A DNA stretch of 64,000 bases. Origin: Streptomyces sp. HUAS ZL42. Lineage in GTDB: Bacteria; Actinomycetota; Actinomycetes; Streptomycetales; Streptomycetaceae. Under the pieces are notes generated by a model that was not told where the DNA came from, ran no database searches, and saw only the letters and a program-made list of their open reading frames with translations. The DNA lies in NCBI RefSeq assembly GCF_040782645.1, contig NZ_CP160403.1:6049001-6113000 (forward strand), read 5' to 3'. Positions within the stretch are counted from its first letter, which is position 1; the number at the start of each line of letters is the position of its first letter. Positions 54,531 to 64,000 of the stretch are shown in pieces. A program made the translations under genes and the position numbers.

Positions 54531-55469
54531 TCAGCGGACGGGACGGGTATTGGAAAAATTCGCACTACGGCCGGACGGGAGTACGAGACTCGTCGCCTCC
54601 CCGGACATCCGGTCGGCCCCCGGCGCGGTCCCGGCCGGCACGGTGCGCGCCAGGGTGAACTCCCTCGGCGTGCACCCCGTCATCGCCTTGAACTCCCCGC
54701 TGAGATGCGCCTGGTCGTAGAACCCGCAGGCCGCGGCCGTCTCCGCCTGACCCCGCCCCGCCGCCAGCAGCCGCCGCGCCCGCTGCAGCCGCAGGACCCG
54801 CGCCGCCGCCTTGGGCCCCAGCCCGATCTGCTCCCGGAAACGGTTCTCCAGATGGCGTACGCTCCAGCCGACCTCGTCGGCGAGCTGCGGCACCGGCACC
54901 GCGCCACCGGTCCGCACCAGCTCCGCCCAGGCCCGCCGCACCCGTGCCGAACTCGGCGTCCCTGCCGCGGACCAGCGCGCGAACACGTCGTCCAGCAACG
55001 CGAACCGGTGCTCCCAGCCGGGCAACGCGGCCAGCGCCGCGGCGAGTTCGCCGATGCGGGTGTGCAGGGCGTGCGGCAGGTCGTCGGGGTCGACGGTGCG
55101 ATTGGCGAGTTCGTACTGCGGCGTCCCGAACATCGTGAACGCCGCCCACGGCATCAACATCACCTCGATACCGCCGAGCCGCCCGCTGTGCTCACCGACG
55201 GCGGGGGTGGTGGTAGGCCCGCAGTAGACGGAGACGAGAGTGTCGGTGGGCCGCCCCGCACGTGAGATCCGCACCGGTTGCTCGAACCCCAACAGCAGAG
55301 TCACGGCCCCGATCGGCGCCTCCAGCCTGCGCCGCGGCCGGTTCAGGGCGAGCCGAATACCGCGGTAACTGAGCACACCCGGCCGCAACCGCGGATGGGG
55401 CACCCCAAAGGCAAACTCCCAGGAGCCGCCGGGCCCATGCCCCGACCGGACATGCACACCATTTGTCAT
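54531..55469 (-). CDS. AraC-family transcriptional regulator
   Basis: A 312-residue protein from ATG 55469 (ATG 55484 is the alternative). The N-terminal half is a cupin-like sensor (FAFGVPHPRLRPGVLSYRG, LRRPRRRLEAPIGAVTLLLG-type region). The C-terminal AraC domain has VPVPQLADEVGWSVRHLENR, FREQIGLGPKAAARVLRLQR and AAACGFYDQAHLSGEFKAMT with GCTPREF, its two helix-turn-helix motifs. The target is not evident. Confidence 0.9.
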   Translation of the reverse strand: MTNGVHVRSGHGPGGSWEFAFGVPHPRLRPGVLSYRGIRLALNRPRRRLEAPIGAVTLLLGFEQPVRISRAGRPTDTLVSVYCGPTTTPAVGEHSGRLGGIEVMLMPWAAFTMFGTPQYELANRTVDPDDLPHALHTRIGELAAALAALPGWEHRFALLDDVFARWSAAGTPSSARVRRAWAELVRTGGAVPVPQLADEVGWSVRHLENRFREQIGLGPKAAARVLRLQRARRLLAAGRGQAETAAACGFYDQAHLSGEFKAMTGCTPREFTLARTVPAGTAPGADRMSGEATSLVLPSGRSANFSNTRPVR

Positions 55470-55613
55470 CCACCCATGCTGCAACGCCCTCAGGGGCGCG
55501 GGACAGTGTCGATATGCGGCTCCGCCGCGTGGGCGCGATCAACCACACACAACCCGCCCTCGCGCACACACAGAAGCGGGCAAACGAATAGGCGGCCCGC
55601 CACCCCCGGAGGG

Positions 55614-56531
55614 CTACGCCCCGCAGCTTCGCAGAAACGCCCGCGTCCGCCGAGCGATCGGCAACGGCGCATCCGCCTCGCACGGATACATGTCCTGCTC
55701 GACGATCGCGAAGAGATCGACCTCCAGCTTCTGCGCGGCCTCCAGGACGGGCCCGAGCGCAGGCACCCCGGACGGCGGCTCGCACATCACCCCACGCGCG
55801 ACGGCGGGACCGAACGGCACCTGGTTGGCGCGCACGTCCGCCAGGATCTCCGGGTCCACCTGCTTGAGGTGCAGGTACCCGATCCGCTCGCCGTACGTCT
55901 CGATCAGCTTGACGCTGTCGCCGCCGCAGTACGCGTAGTGCCCCGTGTCCAGGCACAGCGACACCAGGGAGGAGTCCGTCCCGTCGAGGAAGCGGACGAC
56001 GTTCTCCTCGCTGTCGATGTGGGTGTCGGCGTGCGGGTGGACGACGATCTGCAGCCCGTACCGCTCGCGCACCTCCCTGCCGAGACGCTCGGTCAGCGAG
56101 GTGAGATTCCGCCACTGCTCCGGCGTGAGGGTGTCCGGCTCCAGCACCTCGCCGGTCTTGTCGTCCCGCCAGAACGACGGGATGACGACCAGATGCCGGG
56201 CGCCCATGGCCTGCGCCAGCACCGCGTTGTCCGCGACGTGCGCCCAGGTCTTGTCCCACACGGCCTCGCCGTGGTGCAGGCCCGTGAAGACCGTGCCCGC
56301 CGACACCTTCAGCCTGCGTTTCGCCGTCTCCTCGGCGAGGACTGCCGGGTCGGTCGGCAGGTACCCGTACGGGCCCAGCTCGATCCACTCGTAGCCGGCC
56401 GACGCGACCTCGTCGAGGAAGCGCTGCCAGGGGACCTGCCGCGGGTCGTCCGGGAACCAGACGCCCCAGGAGTCGGGCGCCGATCCGATCCGGATGCGGG
56501 AGAGTGAGGACTGAGGTGACAACGACGTCAT
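55614..56531 (-). CDS. Sugar isomerase/epimerase, IolE-like TIM barrel in the iol cluster
   Basis: A 305-residue protein from ATG 56531. The barrel starts RIGSAPDSWGVWFPDDPRQV, then EWIELGPYGYLPTD, HLVVIPSFWRD, QIVVHPHADTHIDSEENVVR with metal-binding His/Glu, SLCLDTGHYAYCGGD and YLHLKQVDPEIL. This is close to IolE (2-keto-myo-inositol dehydratase) and MocC-like proteins, and it diverges from iolC. If it is IolE it supplies the step before IolD. The alternative is a general inosose isomerase (IolI). Confidence 0.82.
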   Translation of the reverse strand: MTSLSPQSSLSRIRIGSAPDSWGVWFPDDPRQVPWQRFLDEVASAGYEWIELGPYGYLPTDPAVLAEETAKRRLKVSAGTVFTGLHHGEAVWDKTWAHVADNAVLAQAMGARHLVVIPSFWRDDKTGEVLEPDTLTPEQWRNLTSLTERLGREVRERYGLQIVVHPHADTHIDSEENVVRFLDGTDSSLVSLCLDTGHYAYCGGDSVKLIETYGERIGYLHLKQVDPEILADVRANQVPFGPAVARGVMCEPPSGVPALGPVLEAAQKLEVDLFAIVEQDMYPCEADAPLPIARRTRAFLRSCGA

Positions 56532-56580
56532 GGCCGCCAGCGTGCGGGTCCCGGCAGGGGCTGTCAAGGCCTGGTCCGAA

Positions 56581-56625
56581 TGTCTGGACAAAACATTGAC
56601 AGGGTGACGTGGACGGGGCTACAAA
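56581..56625 (+). promoter_or_regulatory. iolC promoter and palindromic operator
   Basis: TTGACA (56596-56601), 18 bp and TACAAA (56620-56625) make a good promoter for iolC, 60 bp before its start. Just upstream TGTCTGGACA (56581-56590) is a perfect palindrome, in a position suited to a GntR-type regulator. The divergent gene may share it. Confidence 0.65.
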
Positions 56626-56685
56626 GCCGTGAGAGCCGATCGACGGGACACAGGCGCAAGGGCTCGGCGGGACGAAGGGAACTCG

Positions 56686-57660
56686 ATGGCGTACGACCTG
56701 ATCACCATGGGCCGGATCGGGGTGGACCTCTATCCGCTGCAGACTGGCGTTCCGCTGGCCCAGGTCACGACCTTCGGGAAGTTCCTCGGCGGCTCGGCCT
56801 CCAACGTCGCGGTCGCCGCGGCCCGCCTCGGCCGCAGCACCGCCGTGATCACCCGCACCGGCGACGATCCCTTCGGCGCCTACCTGCACGAGGCGCTGCG
56901 CGGCTTCGGCGTCGACGACCGCTGGGTCACGCCGGTTCCCGGACTGCCGACCCCGGTGACCTTCTGCGAGGTGTTCCCGCCGGACGACTTCCCGCTGTAC
57001 TTCTACCGGCAGCCCAAGGCGCCCGACCTGGAGATCGACGCCCACGAGCTCGACCTCGACGCCATCCGCGAGGCCCGCATCTTCTGGGTCACCGGCACGG
57101 GCCTGAGCGAGGAGCCGAGCCGTACGGCGACGCTGGCGGCCCTCGCCCACCGCGCCAAGGCCGGTACGACGGTCTTCGACCTCGACTGGCGGCCCATGTT
57201 CTGGAGCAGTGACATCAGCGGCTCTCGCCGCGGGCCGGCGTCCGCCCGGCCCTTCTACGCCGAGGCCCTGAAGCACACCACCGTCGCCGTGGGCAACCTC
57301 GACGAGGTGGAGGTGGCCACCGGCGTCCGTGAGCCGCACGCCGCCGCCCGGGCCCTCCTCGACGCCGGTGTCGAGATCGCCGTCGTGAAGCAGGGGCCCA
57401 AGGGTGTCCTCGCCGTCAACAGGGACGGCGATTCCGCCGAGGTGCCGCCGCTTCCGGTCAACGTCCTCAACGGCCTCGGCGCGGGCGACGCCTTCGGCGG
57501 CTCCCTCTGCCACGGCCTGCTCAACAACTGGGACCTCGAGAAGATCATGCGGTACGCCAACGCGGCCGGCGCCATCGTCGCCTCCCGCCTGGAGTGCTCC
57601 TCCGCGATGCCGACGCCGGACGAGATCGAGGCCGCGATCACCGCGGGGGCCGTCAAGTGA
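56686..57660 (+). CDS. iolC: 5-dehydro-2-deoxygluconokinase IolC
   Basis: A 324-residue PfkB-family kinase from ATG 56686 after GAAGGGA. It has LITMGRIGVDLYPLQTGVPL, FGKFLGGSASNVAVAAARLG near 31-50, FDLDWRPMFW and VNVLNGLGAGDAFGGSL near 262 with the catalytic Asp. DWRP is typical of IolC. It makes DKG-6-phosphate from 2-deoxy-5-keto-gluconate. First gene of the iol operon. Confidence 0.92.
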   Translation: MAYDLITMGRIGVDLYPLQTGVPLAQVTTFGKFLGGSASNVAVAAARLGRSTAVITRTGDDPFGAYLHEALRGFGVDDRWVTPVPGLPTPVTFCEVFPPDDFPLYFYRQPKAPDLEIDAHELDLDAIREARIFWVTGTGLSEEPSRTATLAALAHRAKAGTTVFDLDWRPMFWSSDISGSRRGPASARPFYAEALKHTTVAVGNLDEVEVATGVREPHAAARALLDAGVEIAVVKQGPKGVLAVNRDGDSAEVPPLPVNVLNGLGAGDAFGGSLCHGLLNNWDLEKIMRYANAAGAIVASRLECSSAMPTPDEIEAAITAGAVK

Positions 57661-58538
57661 CCGTCGACATCGCGGAACTCGTCCGCCTGCGCACCCACCG
57701 CCCCGAGGCGATAGCCGAGGCAGCGGCCCGTCGCCCCCGCCGGCCCCTGATGAACGACACCGGCCGGCTGATGATCGTCGCCGCCGACCACCCGGCCCGC
57801 GGCGCGCTCGGCGTAGGCGACCGCAAACTGGCCATGGCCAACCGGGTCGACCTGCTCGAGCGCCTCTGTCTGGCGCTCTCCCGCCCCGGCGTCGACGGTG
57901 TCCTCGCGACCGCCGACATCCTCGACGACCTCCTCCTGCTCGGCGCCCTCGACGGCAAGGTCGTCATGGGCTCGATGAACCGCGGCGGCCTGCAGGGCGC
58001 CAGCTTCGAACTCGACGACCGCTTCACCGGTCACCGAGCCGAGGACATCGAGCGCCTCGGCTTCGACGCGGGCAAGCTGCTGCTGCGCATCGACTACGAC
58101 GACCCGGGCTCCCTCACCACCCTGGAGTCCACCGCCCGCGCCATCGACGACATGGCGGCGCGCAGGCTTCCCCTGTTCGTCGAGCCGTTCATCAGCGCCC
58201 GCACCCCCGAGGGCAAGGTCAGGAACGACCTGTCCGCCGAGGCCGTCACCAGGTCCATCGCCATCGCCTCCGGCCTCGGCGGCACATCGGCGTACACCTG
58301 GCTGAAGGTGCCGGTCACCGACAACCCCGACGACATGGCCGAGGTCATGGCGACGTCGACGCTGCCCGCCGTGCTGCTCGGTGGTGAGGTGGGCGAGGAC
58401 CAGGACGGCGCGTACGAGAAGTGGCGCGGCGCCCTGCAACTGCCGACCGTGCGCGGTCTGGTGGTGGGGCGTTCGCTGCTGTACCCGGCCGACGGTGACG
58501 TGGCCGCGGCCGTGGACACCGCCGTAGGACTGCTGTGA
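57657..58538 (+). CDS. Cgl0158-family (beta/alpha)8-barrel protein, likely inositol-pathway aldolase
   Basis: A 293-residue TIM-barrel protein from GTG 57657, overlapping the iolC stop by 4 nt. It has RLMIVAADHPARGALGVGDR, VDGVLATADILDDLLLLGAL, GSMNRGGLQGASFELDDRFT, KLLLRIDYDDPGS, YTWLKVPVTDN with a Lys on a strand end as in class I aldolases, and LLGGEVGEDQDGAYEKW. It matches the Cgl0158 family, which in Corynebacterium lies next to iolC. No IolJ is seen in this operon, so this protein may cleave DKG-6-phosphate. That step is inference. Confidence 0.82.
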   Translation: MTVDIAELVRLRTHRPEAIAEAAARRPRRPLMNDTGRLMIVAADHPARGALGVGDRKLAMANRVDLLERLCLALSRPGVDGVLATADILDDLLLLGALDGKVVMGSMNRGGLQGASFELDDRFTGHRAEDIERLGFDAGKLLLRIDYDDPGSLTTLESTARAIDDMAARRLPLFVEPFISARTPEGKVRNDLSAEAVTRSIAIASGLGGTSAYTWLKVPVTDNPDDMAEVMATSTLPAVLLGGEVGEDQDGAYEKWRGALQLPTVRGLVVGRSLLYPADGDVAAAVDTAVGLL

Positions 58539-58545
58539 GGGCCGC

Positions 58546-59367
58546 ATGAGCAACGAGTTGTACATTCCGCGCGGTACCACCGCGGACGCCGACCACGTCC
58601 TCGACATCGACCCCAAGCGGGCCGGCTGGACGTACAGCAGTCTGCGGATCGTCGAGCTGGAGCCGGGCGGCACGCACGCCCTGACCGCCGGGGACAGCGA
58701 GTGGATCGTGCTTCCGCTGCAAGGCGGATGTACCGTGCAAACAGAGGACGAAGAGTTCCAACTCCTGGGCAGGGAAAGCGTGTTCGCCGGAGTCTCGGAC
58801 TTCGCGTACGTGCCCCGTGACGCCCGGGCACAGATCGCCTCCGGCGCGGGAGGCCGCTTCGCCCTGGCAGGAGCGAAGTGCGAGCGACGACTCCCCGCCC
58901 GCTACGGCCCCGCGCCGGAGGTCCCCGTCGAGGAGCGCGGCAGCGGCACCTGCACCCGCCACGTCCGCAACTTCGCCTCCGCCGACGCCTTCGACTGCGA
59001 CAAGCTCATCGCCGTCGAGGTCATCACCCCCGGCGGCAACTGGTCCTCGTACCCCCCGCACAAGCACGACGAGCACCGCCCCGGTGAGGAAGCGGAGCTG
59101 GAGGAGATCTACTACTTCGAGATCGACGGCCCGAACGGTTTCGGTTATCAGCGCGTATTCCCCTCGCGTGAGGGCGGATCGGACGTCCTCGCGGAGGTCC
59201 GCTCCGGCGACGCCGTCCTCGTCCCCGACGGATGGCACGGCCCGTCCATCGCCCAGCCAGGCCACGCCATGTACTACCTGAACGTGATGGCCGGTCCGGG
59301 TGAGACGCGGGAGTGGCGGATCTGCTTCCACCCGGCCCACGTAGAAAGCACTGGGGGTTACCGATGA
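58546..59367 (+). CDS. iolB: 5-deoxy-glucuronate isomerase IolB
   Basis: A 273-residue two-cupin protein. ELEPGGTHALTAGDSEWIVL and VFAGVSDFAYVPRDARAQI make the first cupin; GNWSSYPPHKHDEHRPGEEA and EEIYYFEIDGPNGFGYQRVF, with His and Glu as metal ligands, the second. HGPSIAQPGHAMYYLNVMAG and the end complete the family pattern. It isomerises 5-deoxy-glucuronate to 2-deoxy-5-keto-gluconate. Confidence 0.93.
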   Translation: MSNELYIPRGTTADADHVLDIDPKRAGWTYSSLRIVELEPGGTHALTAGDSEWIVLPLQGGCTVQTEDEEFQLLGRESVFAGVSDFAYVPRDARAQIASGAGGRFALAGAKCERRLPARYGPAPEVPVEERGSGTCTRHVRNFASADAFDCDKLIAVEVITPGGNWSSYPPHKHDEHRPGEEAELEEIYYFEIDGPNGFGYQRVFPSREGGSDVLAEVRSGDAVLVPDGWHGPSIAQPGHAMYYLNVMAGPGETREWRICFHPAHVESTGGYR

Positions 59368-61256
59368 CGGCGCAGACCTCAACGACGAGGCTCACGGTCG
59401 CCCAGGCGCTCGTCCGCTTCCTCGCCGCCCAGTACACGGAGCGCGACGGCGTACGGCGGCGGCTGATCGACGCGACCTGGGGCATCTTCGGCCACGGGAA
59501 CGTGGCGGGGCTCGGCCAGGCGCTCATCGAGTACGCCGGCGACATGCCGTACCACCAGGGCCGCAACGAGCAGTCCATGGTGCACGCGGCGGTCGGCTAC
59601 GCGCGCCAGTCCAACCGCCTGTCCACGCACGCGGTGACGACCTCCATCGGCCCGGGCGCGACCAACCTGGTCACGGGCGCCGCGCTCGCGACCGTCAACC
59701 ACCTCCCGGTCCTGCTCCTGCCCGGCGACATATTCGCCACCCGCCCCGCCGACCCGGTCCTGCAGCAGCTCGAAGTCCCGTACGCGGGCGACGTGTCGGT
59801 CAACGACTGCCTGCGCCCCGTGTCGAAGTACTTCGACCGCATCACCCGGCCCGAGGCGCTGATCCCGGCGGCCCTGCAGGCGATGCGCGTGCTCACCGAC
59901 CCGGTGGAGACCGGCGCCGTCACGCTCGCGCTGCCCCAGGACGTCCAGGCCGAGGCGTACGACTGGCCCGACGAGTTCTTCGCCGAGCGCACCTGGGTCG
60001 TACGCCGTCCGGGCGCCGACCCCACCGAACTCGCCGAGGCCGTACGGGTGATCAGGGCCGCGAAAAGGCCGCTGGTCGTGGCCGGCGGCGGCGTCCACCA
60101 CAGCCGCGCCGAGGAGGCCCTCGCCGAGTTCGCGGAGGTCACCGGCATCCCGGTCGCGTCCACCCAGGCCGGCAAGGGCTCCCTGCGCTGGGACCACCCC
60201 CAGGACGTCGGCGGCATCGGCCACACCGGCACGGCCACCGCGGACGAACTCGCCCGCACGGCCGACCTGGTGATCGGCGTCGGCACCCGCTACACCGACT
60301 TCACCACCGCCTCCGGCACCCTCTTCGCCGGTGACGGGGTCCGCTTCCTCAACCTCAACATCGCTCCGTACGACGGCCACAAGCTCGCCGGCATGCCGCT
60401 GATCGCGGACGCCCGCAGCGGCCTGCAGGAGCTGACCCAGGCCCTGGAGATGCACGGGCACCGGGTGGCCGACCCGTACGTCGCCGAGTACACCGAGGAC
60501 AAGGACCGCTGGGAGCACCGCGTCGACGCCTGCTACGAGGCCGACGAGCCGGACGTACGGCCCACCCAGCCCCAGGTCCTCGGCGCGCTGGACGCCGTCG
60601 TCGACGAGTCGGACGTGATCATCAACGCGGCCGGTTCGCTCCCCGGCGACCTGCACAAGCTGTGGCGGGCACGCTCGCGGGACCAGTACCACCTGGAGTA
60701 CGGCTACTCCTGCATGGGCTACGAGATCCCGGCGGCGATCGGCGTGAAGATGGCCGCTCCCGACCGGCCCGTGTGGGCGCTGGTCGGCGACGGAACGTAC
60801 CTGATGATGCCGACGGAGATCGTCACGGCCGTGCAGGAGGGGATCGCGATCAAGATCCTGCTCGTGCAGAACCACGGCTACGCGTCCATCGGCGGTCTGT
60901 CGGAGACGGTGGGCGGCGAGCGGTTCGGCACCGCGTACCGCTACCAGTCCGACGACGGTACGTACACGGGGGCGCCGCTGCCCGTGGACCTCGCCGCCAA
61001 CGCGGCGAGCCTCGGCATGCGGGTGCTGCGCGCGAAGACCGTCCGCGACTTGCGTGAGGCACTCGCCGAGGCGCGCGCCGCCGACACTCCCACTTGTGTC
61101 TACGTGGAGACCGAAACGGCAGACACAGTGTCGGGCCCGCCGCCCGCGCAGGCCTGGTGGGATGTACCTGTGGCCGAGACCGCGACCCGAGCGTCGGCGG
61201 TGAAGGCCCGTGAGCTGTACGAACGGCACGTCTCGACCCGACGCCGCCATCTGTGA
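59364..61256 (+). CDS. iolD: 3D-trihydroxycyclohexane-1,2-dione hydrolase IolD
   Basis: A 630-residue TPP-dependent enzyme from ATG 59364, overlapping the iolB stop by 4 nt. It has IFGHGNVAGLGQALIEYAGD, YHQGRNEQSMVHAAVGYARQ with the catalytic Glu near 72, GPGATNLVTGAALATVNHLP and, at the C-terminus, WALVGDGTYLMMPTEIVTAV near 473 and ILLVQNHGYASIGGLSE, the TPP-binding motif. Length fits IolD. It opens the ring of diketo-inositol. Confidence 0.94.
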   Translation: MTAQTSTTRLTVAQALVRFLAAQYTERDGVRRRLIDATWGIFGHGNVAGLGQALIEYAGDMPYHQGRNEQSMVHAAVGYARQSNRLSTHAVTTSIGPGATNLVTGAALATVNHLPVLLLPGDIFATRPADPVLQQLEVPYAGDVSVNDCLRPVSKYFDRITRPEALIPAALQAMRVLTDPVETGAVTLALPQDVQAEAYDWPDEFFAERTWVVRRPGADPTELAEAVRVIRAAKRPLVVAGGGVHHSRAEEALAEFAEVTGIPVASTQAGKGSLRWDHPQDVGGIGHTGTATADELARTADLVIGVGTRYTDFTTASGTLFAGDGVRFLNLNIAPYDGHKLAGMPLIADARSGLQELTQALEMHGHRVADPYVAEYTEDKDRWEHRVDACYEADEPDVRPTQPQVLGALDAVVDESDVIINAAGSLPGDLHKLWRARSRDQYHLEYGYSCMGYEIPAAIGVKMAAPDRPVWALVGDGTYLMMPTEIVTAVQEGIAIKILLVQNHGYASIGGLSETVGGERFGTAYRYQSDDGTYTGAPLPVDLAANAASLGMRVLRAKTVRDLREALAEARAADTPTCVYVETETADTVSGPPPAQAWWDVPVAETATRASAVKARELYERHVSTRRRHL

Positions 61257-61270
61257 AGGAGTAACTGGTC

Positions 61271-62773
<1,503 letters not shown>

Positions 62774-62783
62774 CGTCCTTCAC

Positions 62784-62810
62784 GGGGCCGTCCGCACAGC
62801 GGACGGCCCC
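62784..62810. terminator. Bidirectional terminator after the iol operon
   Basis: A perfect 12-bp stem, GGGGCCGTCCGC (62784-62795) and GCGGACGGCCCC (62799-62810), loop ACA, followed by CTTTG. It lies between mmsA and the convergent GNAT gene. Confidence 0.9.
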
Positions 62811-62821
62811 CTTTGTGACCG

Positions 62822-63265
62822 TCAGGTGAAGTCCCACGTCACCACCGTGCACGTCCCGTCGTCCTTGCCACCCGCACTGCGATAGGTGGCGAGGGCGACG
62901 TCGTTCCCCGTGTCGATCAGCACCCACATCCCGTAGCAGCCCAGCTCGCGCCCCAGCGTGCCGAGCCGCCGGATCAGTGCCCGCCCGATCCCCCGGCGCC
63001 GGTACGGCTCCGCGACTCCGAGTTCGTAGAGCAACATCTCGGTGCCCTTGTCCGGGTGGACGGTCTCCACCCCGCTGACGAATCCGACCGGCGCCTCCTC
63101 CCCGTCCTCGTAGGCCAGGAAGAGATGGTGTCCGGCGGCGGTCAGGAAACGCTCCGCCCACTCGGTGCGGACGGGGTGGTCGAAGAGGTGCTCGGCCGCG
63201 GCGACTTCGGCGACGGTGCCGGCCCGGCGGACCGCGAACGTGTCGAAGCTGTCGAACTTGTCCAT
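62822..63265 (-). CDS. GNAT-family acetyltransferase, AAC(3)-I-like
   Basis: A 147-residue protein from ATG 63265. AEVAAAEHLFDHPVRTEWAE is a helix like that of the AAC(3)-I group, then HHLFLAYEDGEEAPVGFVSG, LYELGVAEPYRRRGIGRALI (the acetyl-CoA loop) and GNDVALATYRSAGGKDDGTC. It may modify aminoglycosides or other amines, but resemblance alone does not prove resistance. Confidence 0.8.
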   Translation of the reverse strand: MDKFDSFDTFAVRRAGTVAEVAAAEHLFDHPVRTEWAERFLTAAGHHLFLAYEDGEEAPVGFVSGVETVHPDKGTEMLLYELGVAEPYRRRGIGRALIRRLGTLGRELGCYGMWVLIDTGNDVALATYRSAGGKDDGTCTVVTWDFT

Positions 63266-63411
63266 GGGGCTTCGTACCACGGGTCTTCGTACCGCGGGCG
63301 CGGTATGCCGCAGTAGCCCTGTACGCCCCTGGGAGGGGGCACGGTTCGGTCTCCGGTCGACAACTCGACGACAGGTTCACCCCGTACCGTTGAAGCATGG
63401 ATCTTCGACAG

Positions 63412-63513
63412 CCCCGGGAGGGGCGCGCCGGTGACGAGGGCACGAGCGCGCGGAGGCCCGAAGGGCTGAGCACGGTCGTGCCCTCGTCACCGGCTGGAGC
63501 GCCCCTCCCGGGG
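63412..63513. repeat. 102-bp near-perfect palindromic element
   Basis: The left arm 63412-63445 (34 bp) is the exact reverse complement of 63476-63494 and 63499-63513 together, with only a 4-nt bulge (TGGA) and a 30-bp loop that has its own GCCC-GAA-GGGC hairpin. It lies right before ATG 63517. From memory this type of repeat recurs in Streptomyces. It may be a non-autonomous mobile element and could affect expression of the hydrolase. Confidence 0.75.
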
Positions 63514-63516
63514 CGC

Positions 63517-64000
63517 ATGAGGCAGGGCGTGCCCGGCTTGCGAGGGCTGCTGCGGCGGCCCCGGCGTCTTCTTGCCGCCGGGGCCGCGGTCGTGGTGCTC
63601 GCCGGTGCCGGTACATGGACGGCCGTCGCCGACGACGACGCGCCCCCGGTGCACCGCACGGACCGGGTGATGGCCGTCGACGGGGTGCGCCTCGACACCT
63701 CGTACTTCACCTCCGGCTCCGCCGGCCGCCGTCCCGCCGTCCTGCTCGCGCACGGCTTCGGCGGCAGCAAGGACGACGTACGGCAGCAGGCCGAGGACCT
63801 GGCCCGGGACGGATACGCCGTACTGACCTGGTCCGCGCGCGGCTTCGGCAGGTCCACCGGGAAGATCGGGCTGAACGACCCGAAGGGCGAGGTCGCCGAC
63901 GTCTCGAAGCTGATCGACTGGCTGGCGAAGCAGCCCCAGGTCCAGCTCGACAAGGCGGGCGACCCGCGCGTGGGCGTCGCCGGCGCCTCCTACGGCGGCG
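63517..64000 (+). CDS. Secreted alpha/beta hydrolase, S15/CocE-like, N-terminal part (cut by window edge)
   Basis: The frame runs to the window end. An ATG at 63517 is chosen over 63397 because the earlier one would make the protein cover the palindrome. It starts with basic residues and a signal-anchor (RRLLAAGAAVVVLAGAGTWT). Then come PAVLLAHGFGGSKDDVRQQA, YAVLTWSARGFGRSTG and GVAGASYGG, the nucleophile Ser of an S15 (X-Pro dipeptidyl-peptidase)/CocE-type esterase. The rest lies outside. Confidence 0.82.
   Translation, partial: MRQGVPGLRGLLRRPRRLLAAGAAVVVLAGAGTWTAVADDDAPPVHRTDRVMAVDGVRLDTSYFTSGSAGRRPAVLLAHGFGGSKDDVRQQAEDLARDGYAVLTWSARGFGRSTGKIGLNDPKGEVADVSKLIDWLAKQPQVQLDKAGDPRVGVAGASYGG

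Overview
This window is high-GC actinobacterial chromosome, almost certainly Streptomyces. The codon use is strongly GC3-biased with many GTG starts. It holds a gvpOAFGYZJLSK-type gas vesicle cluster, an S37 (PS-10) tripeptidyl aminopeptidase, many secreted proteins and lipoproteins, a large set of one-component regulators, and G+C-rich hairpin terminators without a T-tract. No rRNA, tRNA or CRISPR array was found.

Layout. 1-3.3 kb: a PucR-type regulator (cut by the window edge) diverges from an agmatinase-family ureohydrolase coupled to a TPP-dependent decarboxylase, possibly an arginine/guanidino-compound route. 3.3-6.5 kb: a small accessory patch with a membrane KAP-type P-loop NTPase, a frameshifted uncharacterised gene and the C-terminal stub of an IS200/IS605 TnpB. 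6.5-20.6 kb: S1-domain protein, secreted endonuclease I, a large GT39-type membrane glycosyltransferase, DUF899, an esterase-like phytase-family protein, a fused ABC exporter, small secreted proteins, S37 peptidase and a GH3 N-acetylhexosaminidase. 20.8-31.4 kb: LysR/DMT exporter, a non-typical EPSP synthase coupled to an acetyltransferase, MFS exporter, TIM-barrel isomerase, a MarR-GNAT fusion and several small enzymes. 31.5-36.5 kb: a repeat array, then a LacI-controlled sugar operon (Gfo/Idh/MocA oxidoreductase, DUF993, epimerase). 36.5-42.1 kb: the gas vesicle cluster. 42.3-43.6 kb: rbsK and a frameshifted rbsD. 43.8-47.6 kb: RecD2-like helicase and citrate synthase. 48.4-49.3 kb: a decayed copper P-type ATPase downstream of an intact CopZ with a CsoR-like operator. 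49.3-55.5 kb: TetR/MMPL pair, zinc alcohol dehydrogenase, GNAT, a small HTH protein and an AraC regulator. 55.6-62.8 kb: the myo-inositol catabolic cluster (TIM-barrel gene diverging from iolC, a Cgl0158-family aldolase, iolB, iolD, iolA/mmsA). The window ends in a GNAT gene and the start of a secreted alpha/beta hydrolase preceded by a very long palindrome.

Several genes work as coupled sets with 4-nt stop/start overlaps: agmatinase/TPP enzyme, aroA/GNAT, the LacI sugar operon, gvp genes, rbsK/rbsD and iol genes. Three genes (the 5.6-kb locus, rbsD, copA) carry frameshifts. For the first two a sequencing error cannot be excluded from the window alone; copA has further signs of real decay. 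The most unusual material is the lone KAP NTPase, the gas vesicle operon with opposite-charge low-complexity tails and an odd gvpO start, the Cgl0158 protein in the iol operon, and a set of well-formed operators and palindromic repeats.
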